Assembly: GCF_000204055.1 (NCBI RefSeq)
Contig: NW_006768798.1
Span: 124,001 to 188,000, forward strand
Direction: 5' to 3'
DNA from: Melampsora larici-populina 98AG31
Taxonomy: Eukaryota; Basidiomycota; Pucciniomycetes; Pucciniales; Melampsoraceae
Length of the DNA stretch: 64,000 bases
Position numbers and translations under genes: made by a program. Positions 35,695-46,228 of the stretch are shown in pieces. The notes under the pieces are model-generated. The model searched no databases. It saw nothing but the letters and a program-made list of their open reading frames with translations, and was not told the origin of the DNA. Every line of letters starts with the position of its first letter. Within the stretch, counting starts at the first letter, position 1.

Positions 35695-38600
35695 ATGGCT
35701 CAGCATACCATCAGCACCAATGTCAATACGCAGCAACCAGTATGCGAGTCTGATGACGACTGGGAAGATGATGACGGGCCATCCACCAATGCAACGGCTA
35801 CCGGACGAGTAGCTTTGAGCCAACGTATCCTTCGTCAATCTTCGAAATCACTGCGTGCGCAAATCCGGGAACTTTTTCGAAAGCGCTACGGCCAAGAGCC
35901 AAAAAAGTTGCAGATCAGAGTAATTGAACGCTTGGTCAAAGGACACGACGTCTTCTTTCACGCCGGAACAGGCTTTGGCAAAACTCGGATTGCCGAGACA
36001 TTTTTCTGGTTGTTTGGAAAACGTAAAAAGGCGCTGTATATAGTGTTGAACCCCCTCGATGCATTAGGAGATAATCAAGTGGGTAGCCGCTGCCAGTACA
36101 CTCAATGGTTTTAAATCTCACACTTGTCTTCATTCTCAGGTAACCGAGAAGATTGCGGTGGGTATCAGTGCTTTTAATTGTACAGCAGAAACATTCAACG
36201 AGAATACTGTGGAAGAGATTAAGAACGGTGCTTACTCCGTCTTGTATGTTGTATGTTTGGTTCAAACTTAATAGCTGAACTTACGACTTATGTATACCAC
36301 ATGCTGATGTTCCGGTGTACTTCTTTTGTACAGAGCCCCGAAATTTTTCTACATAATGATTTTATAGGGCCGGCCCCGTCATCCTAACCGGGAATGAATG
36401 CAGTACCGGCCCCGTTCACGCACAATCAGGCATATTTGAGCATGAAGATGTGATTTCATTGCGTAAGAACAATCTTTGTGTACATAGACAAGTATATGAT
36501 GTGATAAGGTAACTCCTTTCATGTATATATAATTCTTTTCATGTATGTAGACAAGTATATGTTGGAATAATAACTAGAAAAAGAGGAAAACATCAAAACA
36601 CTGAACCCACTATTCGTCTTCTTCAATCTGCATCTGTAGCTGTCACGATGATTGGACTTTCTTCAATGAGGCGCAAGGCCTCGTTCATGATGTCATTGAG
36701 CAGCGGCATGATTTCTAAGCTTTTCTAAGATTTCTAAGTATGTTTATGTGTGAATATTTGTGTGAAGCCTAAAACTTTGAAAATGAAGTTGAGTGGGATG
36801 TGGGGTTTGGTGGTAAAACGTGGTAAAACGTGGTAGAACGTAACTCAAGTGGTGATACACGGTGATAGACACTTAATACTTAATGACTGGTTGTAAAGCT
36901 TTCGAAATCTCAGGACTCTCAGGACTATCCAGAGCACTTCAAAAGATGCGCATGGTCTAGAGCTATCGAATGAGCCTAGCCCGAGGTCCGAGGCTTTGCT
37001 ACTTTTGGCGTAAAATGGAAAGGCGCAAAAAAAATTTGGGCCTCCGAGGCCTGATTCCGACATTCAATTTTGAGCCATTTTTGGCCGTTACATCCAATTA
37101 TCTCTGGAACCATAGGTGCTATGAGGTTGAAAGCTAGCTTAAATGAAAGCCCTCCTTCTCACGCACATTTTGCGCTACTGTAGGTGCTGTGATAAGGTGA
37201 TTTAGTACCCTAAAACCCCGCCAACAAAATGTCGGAATTTACATTACATACCTCTATAGGCGCATTCCTGGGTCCTGTACAGAGCCCCGAAATTTTTCTA
37301 CATAATGAGTTATTCAAAAAGATGTATTTTTCTCAATGGTTTCGTGATCGTTTGATTGCGAAGGTCATTGATGAAGCACATATGATCTATCGATGGGGTA
37401 TGGTTGAAAGTGGGAAAAGGGGTAACCCGTGGATGAAAAGTATACATGACACAGGCATCTTCCGTCCCTCATACGGAAAGATGGGGTTGCGATTGTCAGC
37501 GACTGACAGAGTTCCGATCCTTATGATGTCGGCTACCTGTCCACCAAGGCACCGCGATTTGATCTATGCGAACCTGAAGATCATGAAAGATGACATTGAT
37601 TTTATTGAAGGTGAACTAGCTCGACCTGAGGTCACTATTCTACGATTACCCATGGAAAAGTCAAAATCATCACTCCTTGATCTCTCAAGTCACTTTGCAC
37701 CGAAGACAGAAGTGCCTGATAGTCAAGTACCACCAACTCTGATTTATACTAATACAAGAAAAAAAACCATGACTGCTTTGAAAGTACTCAATCGTGCACG
37801 CGGAGTTCCAAAAGGCGAATACAACGCAAAAAGCACCTTTGGTCGCAGATTTCATTCGAACACCGGACCTACCGACAAGACTGCTAATATTGCCGACTAC
37901 GCCAATTCAATCTATCCTATCATCACATGTACTTTGGCTCTGGGCCTTGGTCAAAACTGGACCAGGGTGCGTCAAGTGTTTCAAATGGGGAGAGCAGACG
38001 CTTCTGCGGTTTCCCAAATTCTTGGGTGTTGCGGACGTAATGGTAATCCTGGTCTTGCTGTGTTCTACGTTGAAAAGCATCAACAAAAAGGAAAGAATTG
38101 TGTATCTGATTTTGAGGGTTTGACAGAATTTTCCGATGATGATCTTATGGATGGTTTAGCTGTGACTCCTGTCTGTTTGCGAATTGCCTTCAAGTTATCA
38201 AGCTTGTACGTTCTTTCATAATTCTAGTGCATATGACAAATAACACTGTTCTGATCTATGTAAATGCTATCAAGATTAGGACGGATTCCGATGAGAGAAG
38301 ACGAGGACATCTATGTAGCAGAGAAAAAGCATCAAGAAGAAGCTGGGATGCCTGCATGCCGGTGCTCTAACTGTGAACCGGAAGCATCCAAACTTTTGGC
38401 TGCCAATATGAAGTGGCTTACTCTCAGTAATTTCGAAGCTGGCCTGAAAAATCCAGATATTCTTGCAAAATTGGGACGTCAGCACTCAAACAACGATGAA
38501 CTAAACAAAAATGAAGAGGCACATGATGATTTAGATCCCGACGCACCTATCATCAATCCTAAACCCAATGGACCTCCTCTTTGCCGGGTGGAATTAATGC

Positions 38601-39365
38601 AGTTGGTCGAGAATCTAACTTTAACAATCAAAGAGCATCATCGAGTTTTGATGGATGATGAAGACCGACTGAAGGCATCTGATTATATTGACGATAACGA
38701 CATTTGGCGGGTATTAAATAAGATTTACACAATTGAAACTTATGAAGATGTATACGAGATCCTTGGATGCGATATTTTACCAGGTGGAGTTGCTAAAATA
38801 GTTGATTGTATTAATGAGTGGAAGTCGGGTGATGCAGGTAGTCAAGCTTTGAGCAATTTGCGTGCAAGAGAGGCTGCGACTAGGTTGATACAGGCGGAGA
38901 CACTGGCTAGACTGCAGAAACAACACGAAGAGCGAGAAGCGAAGGCTCGAGAAAGCCGAATTCTGATTGAAAATAAAAGGAAACAAAACACCATCGATCG
39001 CCTTGCAGAAACAGAAGCAAAAAGACAACGTAAAGAAGAAAGTCTGAAACGGAGGACAGCCGCAACAAAGGCGAAGTCCGATCAAGTAGCAAAACGTGCT
39101 GCTAATTCACGAATGATTGCTGCCCTCGCTTCAGGCAAATCAATGTGGGCTTTGAATATTTCCTGAATGCTGAGATTCATGCTGACTTGCTTGGTTGATT
39201 ACATAGGGAGGAAGTCGAAGTAGCAGAAGAAAGAATTAGGCGTGAAAATTCTGATCAAGAGAACAAAGTTGTAAGTGATCAATCAAACATCCCATGATTT
39301 ATTAAGTTTCAACAAGTTTGCAGGCTTGTCCGAATGCAAATACAGTCGTGTCTCAATCAGACTAG
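35695..39365 (+). CDS. RecQ-like ATP-dependent DNA helicase with an expanded intron
   Basis: The ATG at 35695 opens MAQHTISTNVNTQQP. Motifs: Walker A AGTGFGKTRIAE (about 35970), VLNPLDALGDNQ, the DEAH box VIDEAHMIYRWG (about 37365), MMSATCPP, TLIYTNTRKKTMTALKVLN, ITCTLALGLGQNW and motif VI QILGCCGRNG. A Cys motif CRCSNCEPEA (about 38360) and a long C-terminal coiled coil rich in Arg/Glu/Lys (38900-39150) follow. The exon ending NGAYSVLYV joins SPEIFLHNE; between them is a 916-bp insertion (36360-37275). Final exons after 39205 read EEVEVAEERIRREN and end VVSQSD. Motif VI usually reads GRxGR; here the first Arg is Cys. The family is very numerous in rusts and other basidiomycetes and often looks mobile. 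The helicase class is firm; the exact RecQ subtype is inference. Confidence 0.85.
36327..36359 (+). repeat. 33-bp direct repeat, left copy, spanning a 3' splice site
   Basis: Begins TGTACAG/AGCCCCG and ends CTACATAATGA; identical to 37276-37308. It holds the intron acceptor and the first 26 bases of the exon (SPEIFLHN and part of the next codon). Confidence 0.95.
36360..37275. mobile_element. 916-bp insertion in the helicase gene
   Basis: Sits between two identical 33-bp copies of host sequence. The insert starts TTTTATAGGGCCGGCCCCGT and contains a GTGGTAAAAC triplet repeat (36815-36840). ATTCCGACATT near 37055 and AATGTCGGAAT near 37229 are inverted copies. No coding frame, poly-A tail or clear terminal inverted repeat is visible. 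Confidence 0.8.
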
Positions 39366-39545
39366 TCAATTTATACTTTATAATTTATATTTCATTCAAA
39401 TAATATTTATCATTTTACTGCCCAACATATATATCATCACATGTATCGCATTTATCAACAAGTAAAAAAAACTTTGGTTACACGCATTGTATTTAGAATT
39501 ATTCTTTATATGTATCATAAATATAAATAATCAACTTATTTAACC
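39366..39545. terminator. Shared 3' region of the convergent helicase and DUF6589 genes
   Basis: Only 180 bp separate the two stop codons. The stretch is very AT-rich, as expected for two overlapping polyadenylation regions. Confidence 0.5.
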
Positions 39546-42500
39546 TCATACTGATCCGTCAGAGCTACTGTCACAATCTTGATCATCACTGCTATCACAA
39601 TCTTCACTACCACTAAGATCTTCTCCAGCACGTTCTTGAACATGCAAACCACCAGCTTTGGGCCAATGGAACCTACCCAGTTTCTTCTCACGAGCCAAAA
39701 GGCGCAGTTTGGCGAGTCCTAATGCATACATATCTTTCGGGCTACCACCTCTTATCGTTGAACCTGGTGTACAAGCTGCGATGTTGTGCTGATGAGCCAT
39801 TCGAAGGAAGTTCCTCATTGTACAGTGATCAATGTTGTTTTGATGTGACTGATACACATCATTGAGACCTGAGCGACCCTTGAGGCGATGTAGAAATTCA
39901 CGTAGCTATACAAGATTTATCAATTTTGGTTTCAACCAAATACCAAGAAAGCCACTCACCAGCGGAACATTGATTGAATAAAGGTCTCTGAGTCGCTTGA
40001 TGGAAGTGCCGGCCCCCTTTGTAAGAAAAAAGGATGTAAGAAAAGGAATCGGGCTCAAATGAAACGATCAAGAGGTAATTTGATACTGACCACATTATTA
40101 TAGAAGAACTTTAGCCAAAAATTCTGCACCTCGAGGAAGAAGTCTTTGGCAAAAAAATGCCCAGCTCGCCCACTTGGACAGACCAATAAGTTGCATTTGA
40201 TAATTTCTGCCACTTTGTCCGGTAAAGTTTTGTTGAGTAAAACAATGAGGCGAGGGAGGTAATTTGAATAGTGCTTCAAACGGTTCATTCCATTAGCCAT
40301 GACACCCCATTGTTTCCACATTCGGATCATGCGGCCAACATCACCAGCCGACATTGCTCGAGAGGCTTCAATAACAGTTGCAAAATCATGCAATCGGAGA
40401 AGGAATCGGACAAGCTCTTCATCACATTGTTCTTCGGCGTGAGGAATAGCTTTGGGACCAAAATACTGATCATATCTCGCATCAATGACATCCTTCATCC
40501 TTTCAGGCGTCATTTTCACTCGGTCCTTTACTACAGTCTCAACGTTCAGTTTCATTACTCGCCTGTGAAAATGTCAGCAAACACAAGTTGAATAGTATGA
40601 AGCGGTAGATCCGAAAACTTACTGGATACACAAGGTGATTGAACCTTCATGGAGTCGCTCCATTGATCGGATCATGGCAGTAAAGTCCTTTTTACTCGTG
40701 GGTTTTTCAAATCGGCCGGCTAGAGCTTCGATCCCTCGCCAAGCACCCATATCTTTGACATCGAGATGGCTACCCCAGTGCTCTAGTAGAATAGCCTGAG
40801 AAATATTCCACATAACGTGAGCTGCACCGAGTATCATGATCAAGTGTTGAAAGCTCTCAGCAGGAGCCGAGCATGGATCTCTTTCATCAACAACGCTTGA
40901 GACAATTCAGGCAGTACCCAAGTCACCTTCCCAGACTTGGGCTCGGCTGGCGTACTTCTCCTTTGATAAACCGGTTTGATGTAAGACCTCATTGTATAAC
41001 TCGCCTACGCCTGCAGTTGAGTTATCAGACGCTGACATCATTTTCAGCATCATGATGTCAGGTTTTTCCGTGGGAAGTGGAGTGACTGAAGGTGTATCTC
41101 GGTACGGGATATTTTTACTTTCTATCGGTTCAGCTACATATTTAACTAAGACATGTGAGATTTGAGATTTCAAGGTCAAATTCCAATCCTTGATTTCGGT
41201 TGGTGTTGGCGTAACATCGGTGATATCGATAGGTTTCCCCTTGGCTAGTCTCAGTATGGTGTTTAACTGCTCGGCTGTGAAAGTGTCGTGGTCGGAAGAG
41301 ATTCCATTGGGTATCTTTGGGCGATGTATGTAACCCCAGGAGCCGTTACACATGGTACTTTCCTTCTGTACGGTAGGTGTGTGAACATGTTCTTGAAAGT
41401 CGATATTGTCCAGAGTAATGAAAGGAGCTAACCAATGCTCCTCCCCCATCACATCGACCAGTTTCTTTTTCAACTCCTGTCCTAAGTGTTCCAAGGCATG
41501 GATGGCTGTCTTTCGATTGACTTAGAGGCCCACGTATTGAAGGTACGCATTAACTCGTTCGGATACACCACACGCGAGCATTGTGAGACCATTCTCCACC
41601 TGGAGGGCGTTCACTCGACGATTACATACATTGGCTACCATGGAACAGATTGTTCGAGTCACCTGAAACAGATTTAATCTCAAAAATCAGTTTGTATTCT
41701 GCTGAATTTCGCTGTCAAGATTAAAATGTAGTACTAACTGAAGTACTTCGATTCTTGATATTTTGTGCTTGATCTTTTGACTTCCGAAAGACATAGCCAT
41801 CCCAGCTCTGTACATATTCGTTGTCCTCACCCAAAGTTGATCCTCCAAGACCAGAAACTTCTGGATCTTCAACTGGTCTGACTTCGAAGTCGCCTGATAA
41901 CTCATCATCTGAGTCTAAAGTATTGAAATCTCGATCAATAGCAGGTTGAGTGTTGGTTGATTGACTGGATAAATTGATATTTGAAGATGTATTGGAATTT
42001 TGGGATGCATTTGGTTTACGTTGTGAGTTTTGTAGATCCGCTGCCTGTACTTGTGCCTTTAGATTATGGTCAAATATTGATTGAATTAGACTATAAAGGA
42101 AAGGCATTGATTGCTCAAGGATGTTGTCTCGTGTGTGTACCTCGGCGTAATCGAACATCAAAGGTGTCACCTTTGAGGCGTTGATATAGAAACCTTTTGG
42201 AACACTACCAGATGGTGGTTGTTGTTTTCTAGCCACCATGATCGCCTAAAAATTCACGTTGATAAACAGAAATGTTAGAAATATGTGGGAATTATCTAGC
42301 TTTATGAGATTACTAACCTGTGATAAAACCCAATCTTCCCAGAACTCTCGACCGGCCTTGCTCTCCAGAACGGTATCTCGGATTACGGTAAGCAAACGGC
42401 CGGTCGACTCCAGACCAACACCCGTACCCCACCTCCTTCTAGATTTCACAATTGCCAGATTGGTTGAGGATAACCAAGCTTCGATAAAGCTTTTGGGATG

Positions 42501-42608
42501 AAGATGGTTTTTGCCGATGCACGTTAAAATCCGATGTAAAGCTTTGAAAGAAACCGGTGTTGAACCTGGACCAGAAGAGTTGGCTCCATGGTTGAGACTT
42601 TGAGCCAT
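39546..42608 (-). pseudogene. DUF6589-type protein with one in-frame TGA
   Basis: The start at 42608 opens MAQSLNHGANSSGPGSTPVS. Exons read on through FKALHRILTCIGKNHLHPKS, FYINASKVTPLMFDYAEVHT, LDSDDELSGDFEVRPVEDPE, NGLTMLACGVSERVNAYL-like sequence, HWLAPFITLDNIDFQEHVHT, a segment ending AQVWEGDLGTA, then AESFQHLIMILGAAHVMWNI, GSHLDVKDMGAWRGIEALAG, VDLGR-like AGDVGRMIRMWKQWG, ANGMNRLKHYSNYLPRLIVL and a Ser/Asp-rich C-terminus ending SSSDGSV. The WEGDLGT, LGAAHVMWNISQ and YSNYLPRL blocks match the DUF6589 family as I know it from basidiomycetes; its function is unknown. TGA at 40907-40909 interrupts the frame between GDLGTA and IVSSVVDERDPC, and no intron of normal size restores phase. It is convergent with the helicase. 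Confidence 0.78.
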
Positions 42609-43506
42609 TATTGATAAATTTGTGGTGACATCAAGTTCAAGGAGATTTAAAATAAAAAAACAAAGGTTTGACTTGACGTTGATCAGACGTACACACTTAT
42701 GTCCGGATTTTTTGACAACAGAATAAAAATCATTAAGTGCTATTGTCAAAATACAGTCCTTTCTGCCTGCACATCAAATTTCGAATTTAAAAACTTCTTG
42801 TATTTCTTGAGGAAGGTAGGAGTGAGATATGGAAAAACTGAATAGACAGTTTTGAAGGGAATGGTCACAAGTAGCTCCAGTTGAAATGGGCACGGGGGTT
42901 TGTTGAGACGAAGCGGGTTCAATTGCGGTTTGAAAAAACCTCTCCGCCAAACTCAATTTGAAAACCCCCTGTCGAGCCACCAAGACCGGCTTATAATTCA
43001 TAAGTCCCTCTCCCAGACACCCGAGCTTGTGAGGAAAAAGTGTCTGGGTCTCAGAGGGACTTAGTTAAGTTAGGAAAAGTATTCTGTCTGAGCAGTGAGC
43101 AGGGGGCACACGGGGCCACGGCCCCACTTAGAGAAGCTTGCTTCAGTCAGGAAAGTGACAAATACAATCATCAAAAGTAATCATTTTTGATATGAAAATG
43201 CAAAAGACGTATCATTGGGTCTCATGAATGATAAAAAAGAAATTTAATTTGAAAATCAGATGACTTGATGAAAATACACTGCACATACTTGAAGAAGAGC
43301 GAATTGAAAAGTATCCAAGTAAGGAAAGATATACAACAAAATAACTCACATGAAACTTTTTGAACGAAATCAAAGATCTTAATCAATATACAAGAAGACG
43401 TACCCAAGTGAGCCTTCAAAAGATAGGCAAATCAGTTCAAGGATAATAAAGGATTTATAACAAGAAACGCAAAAGAAAGTTGATTAAAAGAGAAAGATAA
43501 AAAGCC
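42609..43506. other. Intergenic, upstream of the DUF6589 gene
   Basis: About 900 bp. It includes a hairpin at 43002-43063, a GGGGCCACGGCCCC palindrome near 43115, and AT-rich sequence beyond. No gene supported. Confidence 0.45.
43002..43063. repeat. 62-bp hairpin, TAAGTCCCTCT...AGAGGGACTTA
   Basis: Outer arms TAAGTCCCTCT / AGAGGGACTTA and inner arms CCAGACAC / GTGTCTGG pair around a loop. Directly after it comes GTTAAGTTAGG. The GACTT-GT-AAGTT motif recurs elsewhere in the window. Confidence 0.7.
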
Positions 43507-44264
43507 CTAGATATCTTCATGTAACAACAAGTCATCAAAAAAGGTAGGTAAGTTCTTTAACCATTCTAAGACAAAAGTTCTATGACAGAATATCAAAGGA
43601 TGAAAATTTTCATCAAATTTTTTGAGCGTCGCTTGAGTGATAGGGTTGAATTGCTCTTCTTGTTCAACTTCCTCATCGTCAAATTGGAAATCCTCATCAA
43701 CAATAGTGTCAAACGTCGAAGCATGACTAGATAATGAAATTACTGAACGACCGGTTTCTGCCATCCAGCTTTTATCTTTCAATTGTTTCGACGGGGTTGA
43801 AGTAGGTGTCGTTGTGTTTTGAACGGATCGAGTGATGGAATTGTTTGGTTTGAAATTTTGTCCATCCTGCGACTTGCCGATTTGTTTTGATGGGCTTAAA
43901 GAACTGAGAGAGTATTTCGCCCGCCAAGCTTGACCTATAGCAGCTAACTGTTGCGCTTGTATGGCCAGGAGTTTTTCTAGAGCGTCTGATGTAGCTCGAC
44001 TTCTTGTGATGGTGTTTATAGAGGCGTAGCTTGGGTTTTGGTTTGGGGATCGGACATTCAAGGGTTGATGATCCGAAGGATCCGATGATTCGGAGGGATC
44101 AGCTAAGGATCTTGCATCATAGGGAGTGAATTCTCCGTCTTGGGGGTCGATGAGCTACATTGAGGCAAGGACAAATTCGAGTAAAGAGATTGATAAACGG
44201 CAGTCAAGAAGAGGAAAGTATCACTTACGAAATTTGGGAGAGGTAGTTCAAAGATGGTGGCCAT
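43507..44264 (-). CDS. Small protein of unknown function
   Basis: Two exons, 44229-44264 and 43507-44154, join in phase with GT-AG borders and give about 227 residues. The sequence opens MATIFELPLPNFLIDPQDGE. It then has a Ser/Asn/Thr-rich stretch, a short possible coiled coil (ATSDALEKLLAIQAQQLAAI), a very acidic segment (DEDFQFDDEEVEQEEQF) and a C-terminal part (FVLEWLKNLPTFFDDLLLHE). No signal peptide or membrane helix is visible and I recognise no family. Acidic, Ser-rich composition suggests a cytoplasmic or nuclear protein. A further 5' exon is possible. Confidence 0.7.
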
Positions 44265-46228
44265 GTTTGATTAGATTGTGATTGGGTGGTTACGTTGAAT
44301 GAAGTATGGAAGATCTATTAAAACGTTGTGATATTAGTGAGCTTGAAATGGAAGCATGAAGGGAGATAGAACTCACTTTATGAAGTGTTTAGAATAAGTT
44401 CAGATGGTCGAAATGATTTGCGAAGAATTTAAGTTTTGGGGGATACTGGAGATAGTGGATATAGTTTGAGAGGGAGTTAACGAAATGGATGAGGAATTGT
44501 GATGATGATGAGGCTTAAATATCAAATAAAGCAATATTCTTCCAAAATTGTGCAGATTGAGTTGATAAGCAATCCCGTTCCTTGTACCTTAAAAAAGTCA
44601 AAGCTTAATCATGCACGAATTACTCGGGACTGATTAATTAATTTGTTGGTTTATTGAATTTGGGTGACAAAATGGTCTGGTTCAGATTTGACCATAGTTT
44701 GGTTTTTTGGTTGAGCAATTATCAATTATTGACTGGATTGGCTCTATGATATTCATTGTCCTTTTAGGCTTATCCTTTTTCTTCACATTCCGGAAGTTCT
44801 TATTGATAGAAGTGTTGAAATCAAGTTTAATAATGTGCAAATTGTCCAGAATCTCGAAACAGCATTAAACATCCTGATTCACATTCACATTTCGTCCAAT
44901 ACATGTTATTATATCACTTCTTGGCTGTGCTCAAAGAGCAATGTTGTGGATTAAGTGATTATCAGTCAGAGTAAAATGCTAGATTGATTTTTAAGATTCG
45001 CAAAATTTGACTTTTTGTAAATCTCGTGGTTTCCTCCAAATGTAATTAATCAGGTAATCTTCGTCTCATCAAGCATATCTTAAGTTCCGGCCTAATCACG
45101 CTGGAAGGAATTCGGATTATACTGTGTGGGTAAAAACTTGGAGGATTTGAGGGATGTTTTCGTATTTTTTGGGCGGGAATGGGGCACAGGAACCAAAGTT
45201 AAGTTACCAAAACACTTTACATGTGATGCTGAGAGTAAACATGCGTATGTAGGCCTATCTGTTGAACGATCGCCACAAGCGCGCAGTTAAGGATGCTCAA
45301 GGATTGTGTTAGTGTATGTGATGCGGCCGCGCAAGAGGGACTTTGTTAAGTTGAAACAATTGATCAAGGCATCATCATCTGATTAACAATGAACTTTGAT
45401 CATCAAGGGTGACATGAAAGGTCCAGCGACAAGGACGGTCAAAAATATCCATTTGCTCATTCATCTTCATCTGATGTTGATGACGATAATATGATTGTTC
45501 TTGGTTTGGTTCATCAGGACGGCCTGACATATGTATGCAATTTAAACTGATATCATCATGACGTTGCATTTGCCGTACTTAAGGAGCTGTTAAGCTTAAA
45601 TTAGCCTAGTCAGATCAAATCAAAAGATTACCCCCATTGTCACATATGTGCATTTATGGATCTTTCTTGAAATTAATGCCGGACCCGAAGATACTTAGTA
45701 CTTGAAGATTGCACCACTTCAGTCAGTTGAGGAAAGCAAACTAGGCTGGCTATTGGCTGGGACACGTGAAATGCCAAGCAAAACAAGGCGCTGAAGAAAA
45801 AGGTCTTGCTACTAAATTTCACTTCTTCGATCTTTTGCCGCATCCATCCCGAGGTTTGGATGCCATGATTATTGAGATTATGGTACTCGAAGTTGAGGCT
45901 TAAAATTATACGTTGTCTGCATTCCCAATTCGCCAAAAGTTTTAATCTTGACATGTATGTCTGAAGCCGGGTGGATTTGCCTCGGTCTATGTCTGATCCA
46001 GCAAAGTCTTCCGTATTCACTTTTTGTGCAAAAGAAAAACAAGTATGTTGTATGTATTTAATCAAATTGACAGCTTAGATGACAAGTTGCGGCCTTTTGA
46101 ATATTTACACCTATATTCTACAAAAATACAATAAATTATTATAGGCTTTTGATGATGCGTGAATAAGGGTGAATAAGATGACGTTTATACAAGCAAGATT
46201 TAAACATTTTTTTCAAAAATATATATCT
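44265..46228. other. Intergenic, about 2 kb
   Basis: AT-rich with no supported gene. A minus-strand frame at 45673-46065 has no recognisable motif and is not called. A copy of the GACTT(T)GTTAAGTT motif sits at about 45339 beside a GCGGCCGC site. Confidence 0.5.

Noticed and set aside
36360..37275. LINE or SINE insertion in the helicase gene
   Set aside because: The long duplication fits, but there is no poly-A tail, Pol III box or reverse transcriptase; the class is left open.
45673..46065. 130-codon minus-strand frame downstream of the esterase gene
   Set aside because: No family motif, no clear splice or start context; likely chance.
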